64,000 bases of DNA from Sarcina sp. DSM 11001 (GCF_900101015.1 NZ_FNFZ01000008.1:46068-110067); one strand, 5' to 3'. Shown: positions 52,014-61,564, numbered from the stretch's first letter. The notes: generated by a model from the sequence alone, not told the origin. Translations and numbers: made by a program.

Positions 52014-53207
52014 TCAGCGGTCCGGATACTCTGCCTTTACAAACCGCCTGATGGCGTCGAGAGACCGTCTGACCTTCTCAGTGTCCACACAGTAGGCGAC
52101 GCGGAAAAAACCGGGTGCGCAGAAGCCGTCTCCCGGCACAAAGACCAGGTCGTATTTCAGGGCCTTTTTACAGAAAGCGACCGCGTCCTCCTCCAGAGCC
52201 CTGGGCATGATGTAGAAGGTTCCGCCGGGGCGGGGGACCGTGAAGCCCAGCTCGACAAAGGTGTCGTAGAGGAGGTTCATATTTGTCTCATAGACGGAGA
52301 GGTCCGAGGTGACCTCGAGGCACTCCGCCGATGCCAGCATGGGCAGAGAGGAAGGGCAGTTGTGGCCCAGACCTCTGGAGATCTGGCCCATCATGGCGAC
52401 CATCTTGTCTGCCTGTTCACAGTCAGGAGTGACCGCGACATAGCCGACACGCTCTCCGGGGACGGAGAGAGACTTGGAGAAGGAATAGCAGGACAGGGTG
52501 TGCGGATAGAATGACGCCGGATAGGCCTGCTTTTTGCCGTCAAACACGATCTCACGATACGGCTCATCCGAGACCAGAAAGATCGTGTGCCCGTACTGCC
52601 TGGACTTTTCGGTCAGGACCTGCGCGAGCCTGCGGAGTGTTTCCTCTGTATAGACCGCGCCCGAGGGATTATTCGGTGTATTGATCAGGACTGCTGCCGT
52701 CTTTTCGTTAAAAACAGCCTCTGCTGCCTCAAAGTTGATCTGGAAATCATCAGCCTTGACCGGGACGACGCGGATCAAACCCCCGGTCCCCCCGATGTAC
52801 TGGTCATATTCAGAGAAATACGGGGCAAAGACCATGACCTCTTCTCCGGGCTCCACGACACAGCGGAGAGCATGGGCGATCGCGCCCGCCGCTCCGGAAG
52901 TCGGGAAAATATGACCCGGGGCATAAGACATTCCAAAGCGCCTGTTCAGAGAAGCGGCGACCTTTTCCTTTACCCTGGGATCTCCCATCGTGGGATTATA
53001 TCCGTGAAGCTTCAGGGGTTCCTCCTCCTCCAGGAGCCGGATCGCGGCGTCCCTGTAGCTCTCCGGCGCAGGCACGGACGGATTGCCCAGACTGAAATCA
53101 AAAACATTCTCATATCCGATCTCTTTTCCCCTCGCAGTCGCATATTCCGACAGCTCGCGGATCACGGACTTGTTTCCAAGCATGGCGAGAAAATGCCGAT
53201 TAACCAT
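52014..53207 (-). CDS. PLP-dependent aminotransferase, class I/II
   Basis: Start at 53207 (MVNRHFLAMLGNKSVI), preceded by GGAGGAG; 397 residues. Fold-type I aminotransferase motifs: NPSVPAPESY, NTPNNPSGAVYTEE, SDEPYREIVFDG, and the PLP lysine in SFSKSLSVPGERVGY. The substrate cannot be read; related proteins use aspartate, alanine or aromatic amino acids. It appears to be a single-gene unit. Confidence 0.93.
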   Translation of the reverse strand: MVNRHFLAMLGNKSVIRELSEYATARGKEIGYENVFDFSLGNPSVPAPESYRDAAIRLLEEEEPLKLHGYNPTMGDPRVKEKVAASLNRRFGMSYAPGHIFPTSGAAGAIAHALRCVVEPGEEVMVFAPYFSEYDQYIGGTGGLIRVVPVKADDFQINFEAAEAVFNEKTAAVLINTPNNPSGAVYTEETLRRLAQVLTEKSRQYGHTIFLVSDEPYREIVFDGKKQAYPASFYPHTLSCYSFSKSLSVPGERVGYVAVTPDCEQADKMVAMMGQISRGLGHNCPSSLPMLASAECLEVTSDLSVYETNMNLLYDTFVELGFTVPRPGGTFYIMPRALEEDAVAFCKKALKYDLVFVPGDGFCAPGFFRVAYCVDTEKVRRSLDAIRRFVKAEYPDR

Positions 53208-53345
53208 TGAATTCTCCTCCTCTAAAACAATCTGAATCATCCTGATCGCATCGATACAGCTATAACATCGATACAGCATGTGTTTGAATTTACAGGTTTA
53301 TCACATGATCCCATTATAGGCTCATTTAAGTTTTCAATTATACAA

Positions 53346-54365
53346 TCATGTGCATTTTTCACATAATTTCTCACAGAAAAAGATCCGTCTGCCGGATGCC
53401 CTGCCTGCTTCAGTGAATCCCAGCCTGCCGAGCAGACGCAGGGAAGCCTCATTCTCCTCCCGGGCATCCGCCCTCACACGGACAAACCCGAGTTCCTCAA
53501 AACCATACCGCAGGAGGGCACTGCATGCCTCAAAGGCGATCCCCCTGCCCCTGCACGGGCGGGCCAGCAGGAAGCCAAAGTCAGCATCCAGACCGGTTAC
53601 GCCCAGCCCGGCCGCCTCCCGCTCCTGATCGGCGGTAATGGCTGAGAAGCCGATGCGGCCGATCACGGATCCGGAGGACACAGGTCCGCAGTCCCCGGCG
53701 GCAATGACCGCCCAGTGGCCGAATCCGTAAAGCCTGTAAATACGCTCGATATAAGCCTTCAGGACAGCCCGCTCATGATCCCGGTCCTCTCCCGGCGGCT
53801 CCAGAAATCTCCCTGCCAGCTCGTCGTAAAGGGAATAAATGCTGTCCAGGTCATCCTCCGTAAATTCCCTCACCAGAAGACGGGGCGTCCGCAGGATCGT
53901 CCAGGGCAGGCCGGCCTCCCGCTCATAGATCTTGACATAACTGTCCGGATCGACGAGGTCCGGTTCCTGAATGATATAATCCGCGCCCGGGAATTTCTCT
54001 CCGGCATTTCCGGAATGCAGATAGCCGGCGGCATACAGACCGCCTTCGCGCAATCGCCTGAGCAGAGATCCGTCATCACACAGAAAAAGGACATCCTCCG
54101 GCTCCACTCCCTCCGGGAGCCGCGGCGAAGCCTCTCCTTCCTCCATCTCCAGAATCCCGCTCCCGAGTCCCTCCGAGCGGAAGATCTGCACAGCGCGCTC
54201 AGACTCAGCAGTCAGAAAAGGAATCTGAGAAGGTATACGGAAAGAAACCTGAAAAGGATCTTGAAAAGGTTTTTGAAAAGATTTTTCAGCTGGTTCCCTG
54301 TTTCCGGATCCGGCGGCCTCCCGGCCCTCCGCTTTACTTTTAATAAAATAAATTGCCTTCAGCAT
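53346..54365 (-). CDS. GNAT-family acetyltransferase with an N-terminal extra domain
   Basis: About 339 residues from ATG at 54365; the ribosome site is weak, so the start is uncertain. An ATG 23 codons upstream lies inside a dispersed repeat and looks worse. The C-terminal half is a GNAT domain of the RimJ/RimL type: RTPRLLVREFTEDDLDSIYSL, LLARPCRGRGIAFEACSALL (acetyl-CoA loop) and NEASLRLLGRLGFTEAGR. The N-terminal ~150 residues do not match a family I know, and include a low-complexity KPFQDPFQVSFRIPSQIPF stretch. Substrate unknown. Confidence 0.8.
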   Translation of the reverse strand: MLKAIYFIKSKAEGREAAGSGNREPAEKSFQKPFQDPFQVSFRIPSQIPFLTAESERAVQIFRSEGLGSGILEMEEGEASPRLPEGVEPEDVLFLCDDGSLLRRLREGGLYAAGYLHSGNAGEKFPGADYIIQEPDLVDPDSYVKIYEREAGLPWTILRTPRLLVREFTEDDLDSIYSLYDELAGRFLEPPGEDRDHERAVLKAYIERIYRLYGFGHWAVIAAGDCGPVSSGSVIGRIGFSAITADQEREAAGLGVTGLDADFGFLLARPCRGRGIAFEACSALLRYGFEELGFVRVRADAREENEASLRLLGRLGFTEAGRASGRRIFFCEKLCEKCT

Positions 54366-54395
54366 ATTTTGCCATAGTCTCGTGTTCACAGTCAG

Positions 54396-54424
54396 GTATG
54401 AATGAACTACGCGTGCTGCCGCGC
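54396..54424. repeat. Dispersed repeat, family B copy 3
   Basis: GTATGAATGAACTACGCG then TGCTGCCGCGC, matching the 3' part of family B and, more closely, copy 4 at 61521–61564. It lies just upstream of the GNAT gene. Confidence 0.65.
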
Positions 54425-54879
54425 TTACACACATTCAGCCAGTGCCGCCCACAGATACGCATGATCCCAAAACCTGCCCGGCCGGCGGCTGAAGCCACTG
54501 TATCATTATAACGATTGGAAATGAAAAATAAAAGAAGAAATATAGGTTATACGGAATGTACGGAATGCAGGCCGGACTTGCAGGAACGGGATGCTTTTCA
54601 GCTTCCCTCGCACGTTCCCTCTCACGTTAAAAAAATGTTCATATTTTATTTAATGTTTCTTAAACTTGACCTCATCGTCCGTCCATTTTTCCTTCCTATA
54701 CTCATACCATAAGCTGAACGGCAGAAAAACAGCCGGCAGCTGATAAACAGTCGCCAATGCAGCAGGCTTACGAATAACTTTTTCATAACTTTGCCAGGTA
54801 CCTCCAGGTACCTGGCATCCTCCCTTTTCAGGGGAAAAATTGCGTCCCGGCTTTGTTTCAGCAACCGCCGTGACTTATA
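54425..54879. other. Intergenic region with palindrome
   Basis: No gene is supported here. GCCAGGTACCT and AGGTACCTGGC (54793–54803, 54806–54816) form a perfect 11-bp inverted repeat with a CC turn. Short open frames in the region lack ribosome sites. Confidence 0.5.
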
Positions 54880-54925
54880 AAAAACAACGCGTCGCAGGGA
54901 ACCAGTCCCCCGACGCGTTTTATTT
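54880..54925 (-). terminator. Bidirectional terminator ending the uvrC–crh run
   Basis: AACGCGTCG and CGACGCGTT (54886–54894, 54911–54919) form a 9-bp stem. The minus strand continues GTTTTTTATAAG and the plus strand TTATTTTTTCC, so it works in both directions. Confidence 0.9.
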
Positions 54926-55005
54926 TTTCCTTATATTTTCGCCGGTATTCTGCAGTTTCCGGCGGAGCGGATGATATTCGGATCAGACAGCCGATTATAT
55001 TCGGA

Positions 55006-55284
55006 TCAGACAGCCTCAGATACTTTCATGCGGCCTGTGAGCAGGTAAGCTGTGATCTCCTGCATCGCGTTTTCTTCATCGATTCCGTCAATCATCACTT
55101 CAATGCTGTCCCCGACAGATGCTTCGAGAGACATCATCCCCATAATACTCTTGGCATTAACCTTTCTCCTGCCATGTTCCAGATACACGCGGCTCTCATA
55201 CTTGCTTGCTACTTGTACCAGTTCCGCAATCGGACGGGCGCCAAGCCCCTGCGGACGATTGATCACAACCGATTTTCTCAGCAT
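55006..55284 (-). CDS. Crh-like HPr paralogue: Ser46 present, His15 absent
   Basis: 92 residues, HPr fold. In the active-site loop the sequence is GLGARPIAEL, with Gly at 15 instead of the phosphotransfer His. The regulatory site is intact: Ser46 in VNAKSIMGMMSLEA. This is the pattern of Bacillus Crh (Gln15, Ser46), which is modified only by HPr kinase and serves CcpA in catabolite repression. The gene closes a run with whiA, rapZ, murB and hprK, so the kinase and this target are encoded together. The HPr at 11326–11583 has the complementary pattern. I call it Crh-like by residues; orthology to Bacillus crh is not shown. Confidence 0.93.
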   Translation of the reverse strand: MLRKSVVINRPQGLGARPIAELVQVASKYESRVYLEHGRRKVNAKSIMGMMSLEASVGDSIEVMIDGIDEENAMQEITAYLLTGRMKVSEAV

Positions 55285-55349
55285 ACCATTACTCCTATCC
55301 TGCGGCAGAGCCGCTCAAACAGAAAATCACTTACCAATCTGGTCATCCA

Positions 55350-55510
55350 GTGTGCCGTCTCAATCATTTTTGAAGTTAAAATTGCCAGATCGTCGTCGTT
55401 CCCGCGAGGCGGAGGAAGGAGTCGATGTGAACCCATCGGCGACTGACGACAACGACGCGGGCGGCGACGAGATGGTGATTTTAATTCTAATTATGATTGA
55501 GACGTCACAC
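55350..55510. other. 161-base imperfect palindrome between whiA and the Crh-like gene
   Basis: The outer arms AGTGTGCCGTCTCAATCAT (55349–55367) and ATGATTGAGACGTCACACT (55493–55511) are complementary but for one base. Further in, TTAAAAT/ATTTTAA, CGTCG/CGACG, CCCGC/GCGGG and AGTCGATG/CATCG…CGACT also pair. The right arm includes the last codons and the stop of whiA. It could be a leader or attenuator of the Crh-like gene, a read-through control, or a small palindromic insertion. Confidence 0.75.
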
Positions 55511-56453
55511 TAATATCTTCGCGCGCCTTCCGGGCAAGCACTGCGATTTTTCTCAGCCGGTGGTTCATCCCGGACCGGCTGACCGGCGGCACTGCAAGAG
55601 CCCCAAGCTCCGTAAGAGAAGCCCCCGGATTGTTTTCCCTCAGATTCGCCGCCTCGCGCAGCTGCGGCGGGAGCGTCTGCAGGATACCTGACTCGCGCAG
55701 CAGACGGATCTCCTCCATCTGACGCGCGGCAGATTCAATTGTCTTCCCGATATTGGCCGTCTCACAGTTGACCCTCCGGTTCACGGTGTTGCGCACTTCC
55801 TTGTAGATCCGGGCGTTCTCCGTGGCCATCAGACTGACAGAAGCCTCCATCAGATGCAGGAGGAGGACGATGTCCTCCGAGTCCTTTACATAGACGACAT
55901 AATACTTTTTTCTCCGGGTGATCCCCGCCCGGATCCCGTTCTCAGCGAGCACATCCCTGAGCTGTCCGGCCTGGGGCTCCGAAAAGCATCTGAACTCCAC
56001 GTGATATCTCTGTTTCGGGTCATTCATAAATCCGGTGCAGAGAAACATCTCCCGCAGATACCACCTGCTCCGTCTGCCGTCCAGCAGCGCCCTGTAAAGG
56101 GTACCGTCATTCTCGCCGACTGTTCCATCCTCCCGGATGATCCGGAGATCTCTCAGCAGGTCAGTGAACCGGGGCGGCATGACAAAGCCGTCCGCGTCCT
56201 CTTCCTCTGTTTTCCCGTTTTCCCGGGCAAGACAACAATCAGTGCTTATATTAACGGTTTTCAATATCAATGTAAAGCGTTTTTTCAGGGCTGCGCGGAT
56301 CCCGGGCAAAAAACAGACCCGCACAGAGCCGCTGCCCGCATCTGAAAGGCCGGCCGTATTTGTCAGCAGAACAGCCAGCGCTGTCTCCGCCGCTGTCCTC
56401 CCGGAAGGAAGTATCCTCTCGAGCTCAGCCTTCAAGTCTCCGGAAAATGACAT
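55491..56453 (-). CDS. whiA: WhiA, LAGLIDADG/helix-turn-helix protein
   Basis: 320 residues. The N-terminal half is the degenerate LAGLIDADG homing-endonuclease-like fold (GRTAAETALAVLLTNTAGLS, YREMFLCTGFM-like), and the C-terminus is the WhiA helix-turn-helix (LREAANLRENNPGASLTELG, VSRSGMNHRLRKI). WhiA affects cell division and chromosome organisation in Bacillus and regulates sporulation genes in Streptomyces. It lies between rapZ and the Crh-like gene. The usual neighbour yvcK is missing. Confidence 0.95.
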   Translation of the reverse strand: MSFSGDLKAELERILPSGRTAAETALAVLLTNTAGLSDAGSGSVRVCFLPGIRAALKKRFTLILKTVNISTDCCLARENGKTEEEDADGFVMPPRFTDLLRDLRIIREDGTVGENDGTLYRALLDGRRSRWYLREMFLCTGFMNDPKQRYHVEFRCFSEPQAGQLRDVLAENGIRAGITRRKKYYVVYVKDSEDIVLLLHLMEASVSLMATENARIYKEVRNTVNRRVNCETANIGKTIESAARQMEEIRLLRESGILQTLPPQLREAANLRENNPGASLTELGALAVPPVSRSGMNHRLRKIAVLARKAREDISVTSQS

Positions 56454-56590
56454 TATTTACTATTTACTCCATGTATGGGATCATCCGTTACTGTTATTAT
56501 CCTGTCAGGATAATCCGTTCAAAATAAACTGATCAGGATGTAGCCGGAACTTTTACCGGGCTCCCGTTTTTTTTATTCAGTGCCGGGTTT

Positions 56591-57466
56591 TTATTCAGTG
56601 TCAGATTTTTTTCTCTCCACATCCCGGTGATAGATCTTCAGTCCGTAACTGCCCTCTCCCTTCAGGTCTTCATAGAGGCAGTTGGCGATGGTGACGCTCC
56701 TGTGCTGGCCGCCGGTACATCCGATCGCGATCACAAGCTGGTTTTTTCCTTCCTGGACATAATAGGGGATCAGGAAGCGGATCATATCCGCGAGCTTTTC
56801 CCTGAACTGCGTAGTCTGAGGGAAGGAGAGGACATACTCAGATACCGGGCTGTCGTTTCCTGTCAGAGGTTTAAGCCTGTCAATGTAAAAAGGATTGGGC
56901 AGGAAGCGGACATCAAAGACCAGGTCCGCATCCCTGGGGATCCCGTTTTTGAACCCGAAGGACATGACAGAGACAATGAGGGAATTGTAGTTTTCACCTC
57001 CGACAAAGATGCGGTACAGTTCCTCTCTGAGTTCTCTCACCAGAAGGTGAGAAGTATCAAAGACATAATCCGCCTTGGACTTGATATGCCGCAGGATCTC
57101 CCTTTCCTTCCGGATCCCGTCTTCCACGCGGCCCTGCGGCTCACAGGGATGAGCCCGGCGCGTCTCCTTGTACCGCTTGATCAGCGTCTCGTCGTCCGCG
57201 TCCATAAAGAGGATCTCGTAGGAATACCCCTTCTCTCTCAGTGTGGACAACACCTCTTCCACATAAACGAACGGCCGGTCCGCCCGGACATCCAGACCGA
57301 GGACAACCTTGTCCACGTTGCTGCCGGGCATAAAGACCAGCTCCATGAACTTGTCGATCAGCCTCACGGGGAGATTATCGACACAATAAAACCCTTCATC
57401 CTCCAGAATATTGATGGCAGTTGCCTTTCCGCCTCCGCTCATTCCGGTCACAACAACAAAACGCAT
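56591..57466 (-). CDS. rapZ: RapZ/YvcJ nucleotide-binding protein
   Basis: The start at 57466 (MRFVVVTGMSGGGKATA) is preceded by AGGAGG; 291 residues. Family features are clear: GFYCVDNLPVRLIDKF, FVYVEEVLSTL, and the C-terminal IGCTGGQHRSVTIA. The P-loop reads GMSGGGKA: the lysine is kept but the Ser/Thr that normally follows it is Ala. YvcJ binds and hydrolyses nucleotides, and in E. coli RapZ controls amino-sugar synthesis through a small RNA. The gene sits in the usual murB–rapZ–whiA order. Confidence 0.95.
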   Translation of the reverse strand: MRFVVVTGMSGGGKATAINILEDEGFYCVDNLPVRLIDKFMELVFMPGSNVDKVVLGLDVRADRPFVYVEEVLSTLREKGYSYEILFMDADDETLIKRYKETRRAHPCEPQGRVEDGIRKEREILRHIKSKADYVFDTSHLLVRELREELYRIFVGGENYNSLIVSVMSFGFKNGIPRDADLVFDVRFLPNPFYIDRLKPLTGNDSPVSEYVLSFPQTTQFREKLADMIRFLIPYYVQEGKNQLVIAIGCTGGQHRSVTIANCLYEDLKGEGSYGLKIYHRDVERKKSDTE

Positions 57467-57490
57467 TTCCCCCTCCTGACTGAAAAAGCT

Positions 57491-57533
57491 GTTTCCGGTC
57501 ACACTTTGATCAGGGTGTGACCGTGAAATGCGA
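57491..57533. repeat. Family A palindromic repeat, copy 4
   Basis: GTTTCCGGTCACAC…GGGTGTGACCGTGAAA forms a hairpin, followed by GCGAAAACG and then GGCTGGTCAACGAGTGA, a second small motif also seen at 21737–21755. It lies between murB and rapZ. Confidence 0.78.
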
Positions 57534-57594
57534 AAACGACCCGAGGCTGGTCAACGAGTGATCTGCAGCAAAATGTCCCCGCCGGCCTGCTCTC

Positions 57595-58578
57595 TCAGAA
57601 CTCTCCCAGATAGATCACTTCGCGCTCGAGCATCACTCCGGAGTTCCGGAACACCCTCTCCTGCACATCCTCGATCAGGGCCCGGATCTGGGCGGAGAGC
57701 GCTCCTCCCCGGTTGATCACAAACCCGCAGTGCTTTTCCGAGACCTGGGCGCCGCCCACACTGTAGCCGCGAAGTCCGGCATCCATGATCAGCTTGCCGG
57801 CAAAATATCCCTCCGGGCGCTTGAAGGTACTGCCCGCGCTGGGATATTCCAGCGGCTGTTTTTCGCGCCGCTGCGCCGCGAGATCCGCGATCTTCTGCCG
57901 GATCTTTACCGGGTCGTCCGGAGTCAGTTCAAACTGCGCTGAGAGAGCGACCGCGGAAATCTGCCGCAGCAGGCTGGTCCTGTAACCGAACTGCATCTCT
58001 TCAGGTCCAAGCTCCCGCTCCCTGATATCTGCCGACAGCAGGTGGACCGACCTTACGACCTGTTTCATCTCTCCCCCGTAGGCGCCGGCATTCATCACGA
58101 GACCGCCTCCTACGGTGCCGGGGATCCCGGCTGCAAATTCCATTCCCGCCAGTCCGTGCTCCGCAGCTGCCAGGGAGACCTCGTGGAGCGTCGCGCCGGC
58201 ACCGGCGGTGATCATATTTTTTTCCACACGCACTTCATCCAGGCGGACCGGCCGGTCATCCTGACGCGGCGCGTCCTCCCCTGGTCTGTGCGCTGTTTCC
58301 TCCTCCCCGGCGGAAGAGACCGCAGTGACAATGACGCCTCTGTATCCGCCGTCCCCGACCAGCAGGTTCGTTCCCCGGCCCAGGATAAACCATTCCTCTC
58401 CCTCGCTGGTCAGCAGCCGCAGAACATCAGCCAGCTCCTGCCGGGTCCTGACAAATACCATGGCGTCCGCGGGTCCACCCGTGCGGAAGGAGCAGTGCCG
58501 GTCCATCGGCTCCTGATATCTGATCTGTCCGGGAGAAAGGATCCTCCCGAGTTCTTCCTGTATGTTTTTGCGGATCAC
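57595..58578 (-). CDS. murB: UDP-N-acetylenolpyruvoylglucosamine reductase
   Basis: 327 residues, the short type IIa form. FAD-binding motifs are FRTGGPADAMVFV and LGRGTNLLVGDGGY, then GMEFAAGIPGTVGGGLVMNAGAYGG and the catalytic region PSAGSTFKRPEG. It makes UDP-MurNAc for peptidoglycan. An extra stretch of about 20 charged residues (EEETAHRPGEDAPRQDDRP) lies between the two FAD-binding lobes. It overlaps hprK by four bases (ATGA), so the two are translationally coupled. Confidence 0.97.
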   Translation of the reverse strand: MIRKNIQEELGRILSPGQIRYQEPMDRHCSFRTGGPADAMVFVRTRQELADVLRLLTSEGEEWFILGRGTNLLVGDGGYRGVIVTAVSSAGEEETAHRPGEDAPRQDDRPVRLDEVRVEKNMITAGAGATLHEVSLAAAEHGLAGMEFAAGIPGTVGGGLVMNAGAYGGEMKQVVRSVHLLSADIRERELGPEEMQFGYRTSLLRQISAVALSAQFELTPDDPVKIRQKIADLAAQRREKQPLEYPSAGSTFKRPEGYFAGKLIMDAGLRGYSVGGAQVSEKHCGFVINRGGALSAQIRALIEDVQERVFRNSGVMLEREVIYLGEF

Positions 58579-59525
58579 GTCTCCTCCTCGTCGTCCTGTT
58601 TCTGCATGCGCATAAGGTTTTTCTGCACGCGCATATAGAGCTCCTGCGCGGCATTGTAGCCCATCAGCTTCTGGCGGTGATTGGCCGCGGCAGATTCACA
58701 GATGATGGCGACATTTCTACCCGGACGCACCGGCACCCTGTGGCACACCACCTTGTTGCCCAGGTATTCAGAATAATGCTCCTCGATGCCCATGCGGTCA
58801 TATTCACGGTTTTTGTCCCATTCCTCAAGATGGATCTCCAGATCGATACTCTGGCTCTCCCTGACGCTGGAAACACCGAACAGGGTCTTGACATCAATGA
58901 TGCCGATCCCTCTCAATTCAATAAAATGCTTGGTGATCTCGGGCGCCGTCCCGATCAGGGTCACCTCACTGACCTTCCGGATCTCCACGACATCGTCAGA
59001 CACAAGGCGGTGCCCTCTTTTGATCAGTTCCAGCGCGGCCTCGGATTTACCTACGCCGCTGTCCCCTGTGAGCAGGAGCCCGATCCCGTAGACGTCCACA
59101 AGAACTCCGTGGATGGAAATAGAGGGTGCCAGCCGGACATTGAGCCAGCGGATCATCTCCGCCATAAAAGGGCTGGTCGCCTGACTGGTCAGGAACATCG
59201 GCATCCCGGCTTCCAGGGCAGTTTCCAGGATCACCTGGTCCGGAGGCAGGTCTCGTGTGAAAACAACCGCGGGAACGTCCAGGGAAAAGAGCTGCCTGAA
59301 GACACGTCTCTTGTCCTCGTCGTCCATCTGGTCTATATAGGAGTGCTCCACCAGCCCGATGATCTGGATCCTGCCCGCGGCAAAATGATCAAAATACCCC
59401 GTCAGCTCCAGAGCCGGCCGGTTGACCTCCGTCTGATAGACATTTCTGCGTGAAATATCGATCTGAGGCGTCAGCGTCACCAGCCTCATCTTCTCAACGA
59501 CTTCCTTTAATTTGACACAAGACAT
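58575..59525 (-). CDS. hprK: HPr kinase/phosphorylase
   Basis: 316 residues. Catalytic His139 in ISIHGVLVDV, P-loop GDSGVGKS (154–161), and the family signature ELRGIGIIDVKTLFG. The enzyme phosphorylates Ser46 of HPr or Crh when glycolytic intermediates are high and removes the phosphate otherwise. In this window only the Crh-like protein (55006–55284) has Ser46. AAAGGA precedes the start. Confidence 0.97.
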   Translation of the reverse strand: MSCVKLKEVVEKMRLVTLTPQIDISRRNVYQTEVNRPALELTGYFDHFAAGRIQIIGLVEHSYIDQMDDEDKRRVFRQLFSLDVPAVVFTRDLPPDQVILETALEAGMPMFLTSQATSPFMAEMIRWLNVRLAPSISIHGVLVDVYGIGLLLTGDSGVGKSEAALELIKRGHRLVSDDVVEIRKVSEVTLIGTAPEITKHFIELRGIGIIDVKTLFGVSSVRESQSIDLEIHLEEWDKNREYDRMGIEEHYSEYLGNKVVCHRVPVRPGRNVAIICESAAANHRQKLMGYNAAQELYMRVQKNLMRMQKQDDEEET

Positions 59526-59605
59526 GAGTATTTTTCCTTTCTCTCAGGCAGCAGGGGCACGCGCAGGCCAGGGATGTTTTCCCGGAAGCCGCAGCAGCTG
59601 AGCTG

Positions 59606-61495
59606 TCACTCCGTATTGTCGCTGTTTTTGTGGAAGTATTCCCAGATCGCCTCCGCCTGCCGCTCCGGAATCTCGGGAACAGCGGCGAGTTCCTCCTTCG
59701 TCGCGGCCATGATGTCCTCAATAGAACGGAAGCGGCGCATCAGCGCCTTTTTGCGGGCGGGTCCCACGCCCGGGATGGCGTCGAGGCGGGAAGTCACCTG
59801 AGCCTTGCTCCGCAGGGACCGGTGGTACTCGATCGCGAAGCGGTGGGCCTCGTCCTGAATGCGGGTGATGAGCTTGAAGCCCTCCCCCGCTGTATCGATG
59901 GGAAGTTCCTCATTATTAAAGTACAGGCCCCGCGTCCGGTGATTGTCATCCTTGACCATGCCGCAGACTGGAATGTCGAGATCCAGCTCCCGCAGAACGG
60001 CGGATGCGATATTCACCTGCCCTCTGCCTCCGTCCATCATGATCAGATCCGGAAACCTGGTAAAGCTCCCCAGCTCCGCGTCCAGATTCTTTTCCTCCAT
60101 CTCGCGCTGTTCCTCCAGCCCGTGGCGGAAACGGCGTGTGAGCACCTCGCGCATACAGGCATAATCATTGGGACCGGCGACGGATTTGATGCGGAACTTA
60201 CGATAATCACTCCTCTTGGGCTTCCCGTTTTCGTAGACGACCATGGAGCCGACGTTGGCGAAACCGCTGATATCGGAGATGTCATAGGCTTCCATGCGGC
60301 GGACCGCCGGGAGCCCCAGCAGCTGAGCGATCTCCTTCACCGCGCCGATGGTGCGGCCCTCCTCGCGGCGCAGCCGCTCCCTGTCCTTCTGCAGGATGAG
60401 GGCGGCGTTTTCCCCCGCCAGCTCGACCAGCTTTTCTTTTTTTCCTTTTTTAGGGACAAAAAGCGTCACCCTGCTGCCCCGGCGGGCGCTGAGCCATTCC
60501 TCCAGCAGCCGGTGATCATCGGGTTCCATCGGAAGAAAGATCTCCCTGGGGACAAAAGGCGTAGCGGCGTAGAACTGCTTGATGAATTCGGCCAGGATCG
60601 CGTTCGGGGTCTGTCCGCCGACATGGGTCATATAATGGTGCTCACGGCCCATCAGCTTTCCGTCCCGGACGAAAAAGACCTGAACGACGCCGTCGGCATC
60701 CGCGTTCTCCTTTTCGACGGCGATCCCGAGGATATCGCGGTTTTCGCCGACTCCCTCCGACATCTTCTGCTTCTGGGCGACCTGCTGCACACTCTGGAGC
60801 AGGTCTCTCCAGCGGATCGCCTCTTCAAATTTCATTTCCTCCGAGGCCTTCTCCATTTTTGCCGTGAGATCCCGGATAACAGGCTTGTAGTTTCCGGCCA
60901 GAAACTCCAGCGCCATGTCGATCTTCCCGCGGTACTCCTCCTCCGGGACATTCCCGCTGCAGGGCCCGCAGCACCGGTCCATATGGAAATTCAGGCAGGG
61001 ACGTTCCTTCCCGAAATCCCGGGGCAGGACGCGGCTGCAGTCCCTCAGCCCGTACATGCGGTTGATCAGCTCGATCGTCTGCCGTACCGCCTGCGCGCTG
61101 GAAAAAGGGCCGAAATATTTCGCCTTATCCTTTTTCATCTGTCTCGAAAAAAGGATCCGAGGATAGGGTTCGCCCACAGTGACCTTGATCCAGGGATAGG
61201 TCTTGTCGTCCTTGAGCATCGTGTTGTATTTGGGCCGGTGCTCCTTGATCAGATTATTCTCCAGGATCAGGGCCTCCAGCTCGGAGTCCGTCACGATATA
61301 CTCAAAACGGTTGATCTGCTTCACCATGCGGTCGATCTGCGGACCCCGCCCCACGATTTTTCGAAAATAAGAGCGGACGCGATTGTGGAGGTTGACTGCC
61401 TTGCCCACATAAATGATCGCATCCTGCTCATCATGCATGATATAGACGCCGGGCTGAGCCGGCAGCTTTTTGAGGTCTTCGGAAAAATCCTTCAT
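59606..61495 (-). CDS. uvrC: Excinuclease ABC subunit C
   Basis: 629 residues. GIY-YIG nuclease domain at the N-terminus ([20 protein letters not shown]), a Cys-containing middle region ([22 protein letters not shown]), the UVR motif near [20 protein letters not shown], an RNase H-like nuclease ([19 protein letters not shown]), and a C-terminal helix–hairpin–helix pair ([21 protein letters not shown]). It cuts both sides of the lesion after UvrB. The hprK–uvrC neighbourhood is typical of Clostridia. Confidence 0.98.
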   Translation of the reverse strand: MKDFSEDLKKLPAQPGVYIMHDEQDAIIYVGKAVNLHNRVRSYFRKIVGRGPQIDRMVKQINRFEYIVTDSELEALILENNLIKEHRPKYNTMLKDDKTYPWIKVTVGEPYPRILFSRQMKKDKAKYFGPFSSAQAVRQTIELINRMYGLRDCSRVLPRDFGKERPCLNFHMDRCCGPCSGNVPEEEYRGKIDMALEFLAGNYKPVIRDLTAKMEKASEEMKFEEAIRWRDLLQSVQQVAQKQKMSEGVGENRDILGIAVEKENADADGVVQVFFVRDGKLMGREHHYMTHVGGQTPNAILAEFIKQFYAATPFVPREIFLPMEPDDHRLLEEWLSARRGSRVTLFVPKKGKKEKLVELAGENAALILQKDRERLRREEGRTIGAVKEIAQLLGLPAVRRMEAYDISDISGFANVGSMVVYENGKPKRSDYRKFRIKSVAGPNDYACMREVLTRRFRHGLEEQREMEEKNLDAELGSFTRFPDLIMMDGGRGQVNIASAVLRELDLDIPVCGMVKDDNHRTRGLYFNNEELPIDTAGEGFKLITRIQDEAHRFAIEYHRSLRSKAQVTSRLDAIPGVGPARKKALMRRFRSIEDIMAATKEELAAVPEIPERQAEAIWEYFHKNSDNTE

Positions 61496-61520
61496 AGTTC
61501 AGTGCCATGACCTACTGTTT

Positions 61521-61564
61521 ACAAACATATATGATGAAAACTGCGCGTGCTGTCGCGCTTACAC
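61521..61564. repeat. Dispersed repeat, family B copy 4
   Basis: ACAAACATATATGATGAAAA then CTGCGCGTGCTGTCGCGC and TTACAC. It is closest to copy 3 (54396–54424) and shares CAAACAT…GAA…AACT…GCG with copies 1 and 2. It lies just upstream of uvrC. Confidence 0.65.
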
